From Chondrosia reniformis (lineage: Eukaryota > Porifera > Demospongiae > Chondrillida > Chondrillidae), in NCBI GenBank assembly GCA_947172415.1, contig OX359196.1, forward strand, positions 5,450,901 to 5,514,900: a DNA stretch of 64,000 bases. Direction: 5' to 3'. The translations under genes and the position numbers were made by a program. Positions 1 through 10,827 of the stretch are shown piece by piece. Each line of letters opens with the position of its first letter. Within the stretch, counting starts at the first letter, position 1. Below the pieces are notes generated by a model. It saw only the letters and a list, made by a program, of their open reading frames with translations. It had not been told where the DNA came from and searched no databases.

Positions 1-29
1 TAATTTTTTGACCATATGTAAAGTGTACC

Positions 30-922
30 AGTAGACATATAGACATATATAATAGATTAGGGTATTAATCCCTCTTTTTCATGATCATTTCCTGGGACCA
101 AATATCTTACTGTAACTACCTATCAAAGTCATAGGGCTTAATCCAAAAATCCAATATAGAACCCTGCTTGGATCATCAGATATTCAGTGTAAGGAACAGC
201 ATTAAATACACGACAAACCTGCACAGACTACTCCTGCATCTTCACTGTGACCACAATTATTTTCCCCCCATCCTCCATGGTGACAATCCTTTATATGAAC
301 CTCATCTCCTTTACAATCAACATCATCCAGCCAAATAGTTCCATTTCCTTCACCAAAAGCACCTCTCGGTGGTGCACTGAGGGTTGCATTATAACCAAGC
401 ATTCTACAGATTACTCTGGCATCCTTCACAGACCATCTGTCATCACAGATTGTGCCCCATTCACCACCAAATGATACTTCTACTCTGCCCTCAAAGTCTG
501 ATCCATTTCCTCCAACTAGTCTCACAGAAATGTCAGCCAATGTTTCTAGAAGCATGTAATAGAGGCGTTGACAAAAGTACTTCCTTAATATTATAGGACA
601 AGGAAGAGCTTACCATTACAGACTATTCCAGCATCCTCAGAATGCCTACAGCGATGCACTCCCCATCCACTGTGACCACACTCCTCTAATCTCTCCTCCT
701 CTCCTGTGCATTCAACATCGCTTAACCATATCTCCCCTGTTCCTCTTCCAAACTCAGCACGAGTTGATTTTCTAATGGCAACAGGGTAACCCAGCTGTCT
801 GCATGCCACAGTAGCATCCTTTAGGTCCCAGCTGTCATCACAGATGGTACCCCATGTTCCATTGTAGTAGATTTCAAGTCTACCTTCTTTATTTTCAGGA
901 TTGGTTAAACGTAAATCTCCAT
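30..922. repeat. Tandem segmental duplication, left copy (SRCR exon pair)
   Basis: This block matches 3365-4301 almost base for base through two SRCR exons and their shared intron. The match drops abruptly after the sequence taaatctccat at both right ends. At the left the two copies share gtagacatatagacat and the phrase tagattagggtattaat, followed by a small insertion in the right copy. Synonymous and non-synonymous differences are few, so the duplication or a later gene conversion is recent. Confidence 0.9.
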
Positions 923-3900
923 CAACTGCAGAGAAAAACATGATGAAATTGCCGTTTAATATACAAGGTTTCCTAAAGATGACTAACCATAGTGATTACT
1001 ACGTACGTAAGTCTGACTGTTTAATCTCTCACATTTAAAGGTATAGACATGAAAAAACTATATAAAATAGACCAGCTCCAGTGCTCTAAATCTGCCACTA
1101 ATCTTTGGGTTTACCTTGAAATATACAGACTAATGATAAACTCTATTGGGTGATTCAATTTGGCCAGGAAAAGCTGTCAGCACTAACCCAGGTCACCTTC
1201 TTGGGAGGAGCATTATAAACCAATGAGGAGGTCCCAGCCACATAACCGCATTATTTTAACAACAATAAAATATTGATACAGTACATATGTACAGTATAAT
1301 GTTTCCCCTGGTTATAAAACAGCTACCAAATTATTAGGATGCATGGCAATAAAATTGTGAATTGGGATAACTACGTATGTACATTATACACATGTGCATA
1401 TGTACATGTCAATTTAAAACTGTAAGCGTATACAAATCTATTACCTACCAAGAACTGGAGTAGGACTGGGAGTAACAAGTGAACTTGAAGGTATTATAGT
1501 AGAGGACATGGAAGTGCCTGGGTAAATATATAAGCAATTCTGTAAATCACAATCTATTTAATGGCTAATATTTTTGACTTACTTGGAGATAGCTCAGGTC
1601 TACTATCTACATAGGATAAAATGATAAATTTGTGACATTAGTAATTGATGTGTCTATACTGTTATTCTAAGCACAGAAGTGCTTGAATTACTCACAGTTA
1701 CACCTGATTCCAACATCTTCACTGTGTCGACAATTATGATTGCCCACTGTGTTGTGTCTGCACTTTACAATGCTATCCTCACTTCCCTGACATTGTACAT
1801 TGTCCAACCAAATCTCTCCTGTGCCAGGACCAAATGCCCTGGTCACTTCTTGAGCACTATTGAATCCAAGACTTCTGCACAAGACATTGGCATCCTTCAA
1901 GTCCCAATCATCATCGCAAACTGTACCCCATTCTCCTCTAATCTGCACCTCAACTCTTCCTTCCCAAGCTCCTTCTCCTCCAGCCAAGCGGACTGGAATT
2001 TCATATGCAGTAGCTATAAAAATACAAAACTTACTTGTATATGGTTGTAAACCTTATCCATATCAGTTAGATATAAACTGTTATGTGCAACAAAACACTT
2101 CTACACTTCGAAATCTTTATGATTATAGTAAAGGTTATACAACTTTAACTCACCAGAACATATCACTCCCGCATCTCTACTGTGGGAACAGCCACTGCTA
2201 CCTATAGTAGCCATTTCACAGTCCTTAAGAGCACTTTCATTTCCTGAACAAGCCACATCTTCCAACCACACTGGACCACTTCCTTCACCAAAGAATTTGC
2301 TTGCAGTGACTGCTGCCACTGTATAGTCATATCCCAACTGCTTACAGACTACTTGAGCATCAGAGAAATCCCACGCCCTGTTACAAACACTTCCCCAGAT
2401 GCCTCCGTAAAGGACCTCTACACGACCTTCACTCACATTATCTGATCCTGACAATCTCAGATTTGAAATGACTGCTGTCTCATCTAATATTTAGTAACTT
2501 TCAATAAATGTCCTCACATGTATAAAAAAACTCATTACATATACTCACTGCTGCAGTAGATACCAACATCTTCACCATGAGCACAATTGTGTTCTGCCCA
2601 TCCATTGTGAGCACAGTCTACTAATCTTTCTTCACTTCCATTACAGTTTACATTGTCCAACCAAATATTCCCAAAGCCACTATCAACTTCGTCATCAAAT
2701 ATTGCAGATGTATACTTGAGTGCATATGTAAAGCCTAATTGTCTGCAAACAACTATTGTGTCATTAATGTCCCATTCATCCCTGCATATAGTTCCCCATT
2801 CCTCATTGTGGTAGATTTCAACACGACCAATGGAGGAAGTGTTTCCAACCAAACGAATTTCACCTTCCTCATAAGTTACTGAACTGTCTATACATTAGAA
2901 AAGGAAATAGTGTGTTGTCGTATGTTAATCAAAATTAGTTAGACTATCAACTTACTGCTACAGATTATGCCAATGTCTTCAGCGTGATCACAGTTGTGAA
3001 CTCCGAGACCTCCATGGTTGCAGTCCAGTAGAGATGACTCATTTCCAGTGCAACCAACATTGTCCAACCAGATTGTACCATTTCCAGCACCAAAGTCTCT
3101 GGAACTACGTTCAGCATACTTGTATCCCAACTGTCTGCAAGCCACTTTAGCATTTCTGTTGCTCCAGTCATCATCACAGATAGTACCCCATTCACCATTG
3201 TACCTCATCTCCAGACGTCCTTCATTATTTGTTGAGCCGCCCACAAGGCGAAGTTCAATTTCCGGAGTAACAGCTAAAACATTAAAGGAAATGTCAATTT
3301 GTTTGATGGGGTTCAATCTATTGGGGGTGGGGGCGAAGCTTCTCCCCTAATGTTTTGATATGCTAGTAGACATATAGACATTTATAATAGATTAGGGTAT
3401 TAATAGAGGCACAGAGAGAGAAGCTCCTTAGTCACCTTCCAACTTCTCCCTCTTTTTTTCTGGGCATAAATATCTTAACTAGCTCTCAGATTATGTAAGA
3501 ATCAAACTCAAAGGGCCTAATCCAAAAATCCATTATAAAACCCTGCTTGGATTATCAGATATTCAGTGTAAGGAACAGCATTAAATACACGACAAACCTG
3601 CACAGACCACTCCTGCATCTTCACTGTGACGACAATTGTGTTCCCCCCATCCTCCATGGTGACAATCTTTTATATGAACCTCATCTCCATTACAATTGAC
3701 TTCATCCAGCCAAATAGTTCCATTTCCTTCACCAAAAGCACCTCTCGGTGGTGCACTGAGGGTTGCATTATAACCAAGCATTCTACAGATTACTCTGGCA
3801 TCCTTCACAGACCATCTGTCATCACAGATTGTGCCCCATTCACCACCAAATGATACTTCTACTCTGCCCTCAAAGTCTGATCCATTTCCTCCAACTAGTC

Positions 3901-4344
3901 TCACAGAAATGTCAGCCAATGTTTCTAGAAGCATGTAATAGAGGCGTTGACAAAAGTACTTCCTTAATATTATAGGACAAGGAAGAGCTTACCATTACAG
4001 ACTATTCCAGCATCCTCAGAATGCCTACAGCGATGCACTCCCCATCCACTGTGACCACACTCCTCTAATCTCTCCTCCTCTCCTGTGCATTCAACATCGC
4101 TTAACCATATCTCCCCTGTTCCTCTTCCAAACTCAGCACGAGTTGATTTTCTAATGGCAACAGGGTAACCCAGCTGTCTGCATGCCACAGTAGCATCCCT
4201 TAATTGCCAGCCATCATCACAGATGGTACCCCATGTTCCATTGTAGTAGATTTCAAGTCTACCTTCTTTATTTTCAGGATTGGTTAAACGTAAATCTCCA
4301 TTAGTAAAATTTTGAGCGACTATTTTAAAGAATAGATAAGGCAT
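202..4344 (-). CDS. Multi-SRCR-domain protein, partial (at least 8 SRCR domains)
   Basis: Eight exons each encode one complete scavenger receptor cysteine-rich domain. In coding order they lie near 4301-3993, 3924-3598, 3276-2955, 2870-2550, 2454-2150, 2000-1695, 925-614 and 545-219. Each has the family pattern: GRVEV or GRLEI, WGTICDD, CRQLGY, GxIWLDxVxC, CxHxx[12 protein letters not shown] count six cysteines per domain and none right after the LG motif, which is the group A arrangement. A Ser/Thr/Pro-rich linker exon lies near 1440-1520. SRCR proteins are secreted or membrane receptors for ligand binding and self or non-self recognition, and they are abundant in sponges. No signal peptide or stop codon is visible. 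The 3' end lies left of the window and the true 5' end is uncertain: an acceptor TAG near 4320 suggests the ATG at 4344 is intronic. Domains 1-2 and 7-8 are near-identical duplicates. Confidence 0.88.
942..1430. other. Intronic or spacer DNA of the SRCR gene
   Basis: AT-rich, no open reading frame of note and no repeat recognised. It separates the SRCR exon ending at 925 from the Ser/Thr/Pro linker exon near 1440-1520. It is probably a large intron of the SRCR gene. Confidence 0.5.
3365..4301. repeat. Tandem segmental duplication, right copy (SRCR exon pair)
   Basis: Partner of 30-922. It carries about 45 extra bases near 3407-3460. The differences inside the second SRCR exon cluster around 4198-4218, where DDSWDLKD in the left copy becomes DDGWQLRD here. 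The rest of that exon is identical, which hints at local gene conversion. Confidence 0.9.
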
Positions 4345-5876
4345 GTCGTAAATATGACTTATAATAAGGAGTAATATTTGTGAGTTGTAAATTATAATTG
4401 CACGGTAAAATGGATTTTGCGGTTTCTGTTCAACCAGACTAATAAAAAAAATTAGGCGGTCGGGAGCGCATGACCATTAACTGTTTCTCTGGACCTAAGT
4501 GACCAATATACCCTTCTTATACATCCGCACCGAAGCGGTTCAGCCCCTATTTTTTGGTGCGCATGTGAAAGGGATACACAGTAACTGTAGTATATATACA
4601 AAATCATCGTTCAATTGAACTGTATAACAACATACAAAAAATCTTCTATCCACATCTATATACACGCTGTACCAACTGCACGCTTTCGTTCCTATCTATA
4701 TATATCAATACAAGTTTAAAATATCATCGCTATAGCTAAGAGTACAAAATAATTACATATGCTATGCAACTTAGCACATAATAGTGAACCTACCAGAGGA
4801 CCTAAAACCTAAAAACAATAGTACAGTCGCTGATAATAACGCTGAGATAGACCTCCTCATACTGTGAGGCTATATACTAAAATGTATTTACGGGGTAATC
4901 GACAGTTCCTAAATAGTCTTAGTGGAAGCCTTCTAAAACAAAGGGCGCGCGAAGTTACGTATAGCCAACACTTGCACATTTAAATGTGACCACTATAATA
5001 ACAACAATGCTAACCAAATTAGACAATATTATAAACATCCTACATCATTGTATGCAAACATCATTGCAAACATTATTACAAACATCCCATGCATGCAAGT
5101 TTCAGAATCAATATAAGAAAGGGTTACCGTTTCCATGCATGTAATTATGACCATATAGTGGTGGCATACACGTTTGTATCAAATTGCATGGATCTATATT
5201 TATGTACACAGGATAGATGTACTTTTCTCACTATATACCAAAACAGTTAGTATATAAGGAACACTAAGAAGATATATAATTACTCATGAATTAATTTTAT
5301 ATACTTCTAGAATGAGTTAATATATATAAAGAATTCTGTACATCTTTCTCCCTAAAAACATAGATATGTAGAGAAGTGATTATCATCTATACATACATAA
5401 TAATGTTGTAATTGATATGCATAATATAAAATGAGTTTGCAATTATATAGTTTGTAATATTATATGTAAGTATGATTTCAGGTTCACAGCAGACACTGGG
5501 ATTTGAGGTGTAATGATCTACTGATAGACATGACCTACTTAACAATCTTAAAATAGCATCCAATGAGTCATATGTCTTCCAATATTTTATAAGGTTTCTG
5601 GTAAGTTGCATCATGCTGCTGCAGGTAACATGTATCATGTCTAAAATGGTCATATGATATGATGAATAATCTCAGTAAGCTTGCTTGCAGAAAATTGACA
5701 AGATCTATATGTGTGCACGTGCATGTAAGATATTACTTTATGTATACAATTTAATTAATTTAATACAAATTCTGCATTACATAACTTTATAAAATCAGCT
5801 CTATGCATAATTTTCCAATTAATATCAATTGTTCTCTATACAGATGAAGTTGGATTATATATAGATATATATATAG
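4345..5876. other. Gene-free spacer between SRCR gene and LINE
   Basis: AT-rich sequence with no coding pattern on either strand. A minus-strand reading frame at 5387-5653 has low-complexity composition and no family resemblance. The promoter of the SRCR gene may lie here if its first exon is near 4320, but I see no clear TATA box or start site. Confidence 0.5.
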
Positions 5877-7210
5877 TATAGAGGGATCAGCCTGCTAAGT
5901 ATACCGGGGAAGGTGTATGCTAAGATACTGGACAAGAGGATGAGAGATATTACGGAAGAGAAGATTTTGGAAGAACAAGGGGCCTTTCGGAAGAGGAGAA
6001 GCTGTACGGATCAACTGTTTACTGTCAGAATGTTAAGTGAGAAGGTTATTGCAAAGAACAAAAGCATGATCATGGTATGTGTGGATCTGGAGAAAGCCTA
6101 TGACAATGTAAACAGGGAGATGATGTGGAAGGTGCTGGAAGATTATGGAATTAGAGGAAGCTTGGTGAAGGCAGTCAGATCAATGTATGTGAATTGTGAG
6201 GCATGTGTGAAAGTACAAGGAGGCACATCAGACTGGTTCAAGGTGGAGCAGGGGGTGAGACAGGGTTGTGTAATGTCCCCGTGGCTCTTTAATGTGTACA
6301 TGGACCATATATTGAGGGAGGCGAAGGAGAGGTTTAGTGGAGGAGTCAAACTGGAAGATAGAAATGTGCAGTTTCTCTTATTTGCGGATGACCTAATGCT
6401 AGTGGCTGAGAAAGAGGAGGATGTGGAGAGCAATCTAAGGATCTTAGACGGTGTGATGGCAAAGTGGCAGATGAAGATAAACTGGGGGAAGACTAAGGCA
6501 ATGGTTGTGAAAAGAGGAGGAGGTCCATGCAATGTATCGGTAAAGGGGGAGAAGATAGAAGAAGTGAAAGTGATGAAGTATCTAGGGGCAATGTTCAATG
6601 AGGAGGGGTCATGCGAAGATGAGGTTGATAGCAGAATAGGGCTGACATGCAGAACCATAGGGGCACTGAGAAAGGAGGTTGTAGATCGTAAAGAGCTAAG
6701 CAAGGCCACAAAATTGAGAGTATACAATGCCGTGGTGAAGCCTACACTACTCTATGGCAGTGAAACGTGGACACTGCAGAACAGGCACAAGAAGAAGCTG
6801 CAGGCAACAGAGATGAGATACCTGAGGAAAGTTGAGGGTGTCACAAGAATGGACAGGATGAGAAGCGATGACATTAGAGAGAGACTGAGGCAAGAAGATG
6901 TTATAGATACTGTAATAAGAAAGAAGAAGCAATGGATGAAGAAGATTGAAGAGATGCCAGAAGAGAGACTAGTGAAGTCGGTGTATATAGAGGAGCTGCC
7001 AGGAAAGAGACCAAGAGGGAGACCGCGGAAAAGATGGGAAGATGACTTGAATTAATGCTAAAACTTATACAGAACTGTGCATGCATATATCTAAGTTCGT
7101 ATATCTTTATTTTAAAGCAACAGGTCCAGTAGGTATTATAACAATATGTATTCTGGCTACCTCCTGCATAGGAGAAACGCTGTTGTGATTGATTGATTGA
7201 TTGATTGATA
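5877..7210 (+). mobile_element. 5'-truncated LINE (non-LTR retrotransposon) with intact RT C-terminal part
   Basis: An open frame from about 5883 to 7055 encodes the middle and C-terminal part of a LINE reverse transcriptase. It begins inside the RT domain at ISLLSIPGKVYAKIL. It then has the conserved QGAFRKRRSCTDQLF, DLEKAYDNVNR, GVRQGCVMSPWLFNVYMD, the catalytic FADD box (FLLFADDLM), LYGSETWTL and the C-terminal GRPRKRWEDDL tail. The endonuclease and RT N-terminus are missing and a stop lies just upstream, so this is a typical 5' truncation from incomplete reverse transcription. The 3' UTR (7056-7184) ends in a short (GATT)n array at 7187-7209, as in many LINEs that end in short tandem repeats rather than poly(A). 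AT-rich flanks of the form gatatatatagta on both sides may be a target-site duplication but are low complexity. Non-autonomous as it stands. I do not assign a clade. Confidence 0.9.
7187..7210 (+). repeat. (GATT)n tail of the LINE
   Basis: Five to six direct copies of gatt immediately follow the LINE 3' UTR and mark its 3' terminus. Confidence 0.85.
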
Positions 7211-7608
7211 TATATAGTACATGGGTAACAGATTTCCTAATTAGTTAATTACCTTGAAATCATGTGTCTGTCCTCATTTTAGCTGTTATGATATTATGTG
7301 TCTGCACTTAGAAGAGAAGTCTAACTGAAGCACCACAAATTTACAGCTGCCTGCATATGACACACACAAACCTGACCAATGCTGCAAGATAAAATATATA
7401 AGAAGCTGTACTAGGATATAGGGAAACCTCAATTAAGGGGGTTGGGTTAGATTAAATTCCTCTCTAATTGAACTGGGTATTTCTTTGATCCCAACCTACA
7501 TATCATTCTGCATATAGTACAGATGAACTTATAGAACTTTAATTAAGGCCCAGTTCAAATAGAAGCCAAGTGTAAAAAGAGAGGCGGTGTGGATCATATA
7601 GTCTAATG
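7211..7608. other. Spacer between LINE and foldback element
   Basis: AT-rich non-coding DNA. I see no gene or repeat in it. Confidence 0.5.
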
Positions 7609-8301
7609 TTTTAAGGTGGCGGGGGCACCTTTTCAATTAAAATCACAGAGATATTTACTGCCCATATAACTTTTGCAGCGTAGGCAGTAGCGACTTCTTA
7701 CTTTCTCGACGTTTCCTACTATATCTGAACTAGAAGCAGCAGGAGGGCTGCTACTTCGGCTACTTGCGATAGCTGAATATAACGTTTTTGCCGCCGCTCA
7801 CTATAATCGCATTTATTACGCCTATTTCCTCCATATTTGCGGCTATAATCTAGTGCTTTCGTTTACACGCGTTACTTGACGTAGCACATGTTCATACGTG
7901 AGAATTTGTAATAATTATCAATGTGATGTCCGCAATGGGTTAATTTCATACACATACATGGGACAGGAAAGCAGTTCATGTGCTTCCTGGTGGAAATCAA
8001 AAAATCGCCCACGTACGAACATGTGCTACGTCAAGTAACGCGTGTAAACGAAAGCACTAGATTATAGCCGCAAATATGGAGGAAATAGGCGTAATAAATG
8101 CGATTATAGTGAGCGGCGGCAAAAACGTTATATTCAGCTATCGCAAGTAGCCGAAGTAGCAGCCCTCCTGCTGCTTCTAGTTCAGATATAGTAGGAAACG
8201 TCGAGAAAGTAAGAAGTCGCTACTGCCTACGCTGCAAAAGTTATATGGGCAGTAAATATCTCTGTGATTTTAATTGAAAAGGTGCCCCCGCCACCTTAAA
8301 A
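7609..8301. mobile_element. Foldback element / long-TIR MITE (292-bp inverted arms)
   Basis: Positions 7609-7900 are the reverse complement of 8010-8301. Both arms are 292 bp and I see only isolated mismatches (for example at 7896 versus 8014). The arms flank a unique 109-bp loop (7901-8009). The outer ends are ttttaaggtggcgggggcac and its complement. A TTAA sits just inside both ends; because it is part of the palindrome it cannot be distinguished from a TTAA target duplication. No open reading frame is present, so it is non-autonomous. The arms have higher GC and CpG than the surroundings. Near-perfect arms imply a recent insertion or ongoing arm homogenisation. The transcript would form a hairpin of nearly 300 bp. 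Confidence 0.88.
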
Positions 8302-10827
8302 GCTATAGATAGTGGCTATATAGAAATAATGCATGCAATCAATTAGCAATTGTACTCAGTAATGAGTTGAAAGTACATGCATGTATATAGGGATGGCATG
8401 ATGGCAAAGGTACTTACAAAAAGAGTATTCAAGTAATAAGGTATAAACCATGTATACAAGAATATGCTGTCATACACATCACTTTAGTTTAAATATATTA
8501 AAGTTAGTCTGAAAGCCTACAATATTAATGTTCCTATGCATGTCAACCATGAGCTCTGTATAAGTAGAAGCAATTAAGTACAAAGGACTGCATGTCTTGT
8601 GTTAAATACCCCAAAGCTGTAAGACCTCAGGATATAGAACTATATGTATATACATTATCCTCATAATTCAGCACTGTTACCTCATGCAACCTAAAATATT
8701 ATTTCTTAGCTGGTGCAGCCTAAAATTTTATTTCTTAGCTCATGCATGAAACCTAATATTTTATTTCTTTGACTTTTGACTTAAATATTCTTAGACTATA
8801 GAAGGCCCTATATATATTTAGTATAAATTAAGGTTCTACCTAATTAGTATATAACTTCCAGAAGACTTTCAAGTTCACTGATGAGGGTGATATCAATACA
8901 TACTGTGTGTTGATATACTGAGATACAGCTAGTATATAATACTGACTAAATTAACATAAAGCTCCAGACAATTTTAATCTAATACAGCTACATATAACTT
9001 ATAGCTTTTATGGGAATATGAGGATAATTTTGTCGTTTAGCCATGAAAATTAAATCATTTTGGTGTTTGTGCTTGCTTCATGCAGCAGCAGCATGTATAC
9101 TGATAATGAGAAATTGGAATGATACAGAGAAGATTAGCTGCACCGGCACAAAAGTATGATACAAATTCATGAAGCCTTCAAATTTTTTTCCCTTTCCTAT
9201 ATAATTAAAAGGGTTCACTTCATCGACAACACTATCCCCATATACTTATTGAATCTATTGCATTATTATATTATCATAGGCCATTCATTGGAGTATATAT
9301 ATATTATATTTTTTATTCTTACATTTGGAATAATAATATGTATGGAGATCAGAAATATTGATTTAAATTATACTTTTATAAAACTTGAATTTTCCTTATC
9401 AAAACATACACTCTCTGCATACTCATGCATAAATTCTGGAATCATGTATATATAAGTGTTGGTGAATTTTGCATAGCTCTGAAGAAAATGGCCGACCCTG
9501 TATATATACTGCCTCTGTATAAGCATTATCAGATAAGTCTGTATATATTAGCAGAGCTGTCGTAAACATACATATATATGTATACAATTCTTATATTATA
9601 CATGCATAACATGTTAACAACACACTAGGAACTGTCATTGTTTAATTCACTCTCAAATATAGTGCTATTGATGTATTTTAAAAATACATGAAAAATGCAT
9701 AAGAAGTTAATAGTCAATCATGTAAACAGGTTAGTTAACTGATTGCAAACCGCATACGCAACAAAACCAAAAATAACAGATTATAATATCACATGCTATT
9801 TGTACATGGGCAGTAGGAGGGAAAGTGACCATGTTTCTTCTAATTAGAGTCATCACTAAGCATCCCTGTAATCTCTGCTGCCTTGCACACTTTCCCACCA
9901 TCGGGTTGAAGGAAGAGAGAAGGGAGACAATTGTGACTGCACAAGTGGAAGGAAAATAACCTCTATTAACACTTAGACAGAATGGTTGGTAAAAACATGT
10001 TATTAATAAAACAACAGCGTGTTGTCAAAAGGCTTTCCACTGTTGTTACAAAACAGTAAAATTAAAGCTCACAATTGAACAAGACAAGAAATGTAATAGC
10101 TTTAAACACACAAGGTAATGTGATTTCATAAGCTTATGTATGTAGGTGTATCACTTTGAAACTAGTTACTCCAACAAACTAGTCAATCAGAAAATGGAAG
10201 GCTTTGTTCAGATGCTGACTTTAACACACACACACACTATGTTTGCAAGCAAATTGAAAAGACCGCTGGTATCACTGATGACTGGTGAGATTCCCAGAAA
10301 CAGCTGGCAAGCAGCAAAGTTCAAATAAGAAAGCTAATATACCTTCCTCCTCCTACATAATTTTATACCTATTTAAGTAGCTGATCCGTAATAACAGTGT
10401 CAGTCCACAAAGTAAGAATATTGATATACAAACCATACAGACAGCCATATTGACAATAAACAAGTACGTATTTCAAATTTAAAAAACTCATGGGATGCCA
10501 GGCACCCCCCAACTCGAACTACTTGCTGGTTCTTAGAAGTCCGGTTAACTGATTATGTCTGGTTATCCTTTGATTGCCGTCAATTTCAAGGCCATATCTC
10601 ATAGAAAACCCTTTGTGCAGGCTTTATATTAGTAAAGGTGGTTTCTAAATCCTTTTCATTGGTTCTTTGGTTCAATGTTGGACACAAAGGAAGAGAAAGC
10701 TAATTTTAAGCTTAGAGAGCAAAAGCCCGGATGTCTGTCATTTTGTTGACAGATATAAATATATATACAAGGTTACAAACAGGAAGCCATACTAAAACCT
10801 AAAGGCGTCCCAAAATTCTCTATTAAC
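8302..10827. other. Gene-poor spacer
   Basis: AT-rich sequence downstream of the PDCL stop codon. A short degenerate tandem repeat of about 35-40 bp (cctaaaatattatttcttagc and variants) occurs at 8690-8770. Reading frames such as 9156-9455 are Phe/Ile/Tyr-rich noise. A fragment near 10265-10320 (gattcccagaaacagctggc) resembles the interspersed repeat seen at 54170 and 61960. Confidence 0.5.

Noticed and set aside
6143-6727. 194-codon minus-strand frame opposite the LINE
   Set aside because: It is the antisense shadow of the reverse transcriptase frame.
9156-9455. 99-codon plus-strand frame
   Set aside because: Phe/Ile/Tyr/Leu composition follows from AT-rich DNA, with no splice context, no family match and no conserved motif.
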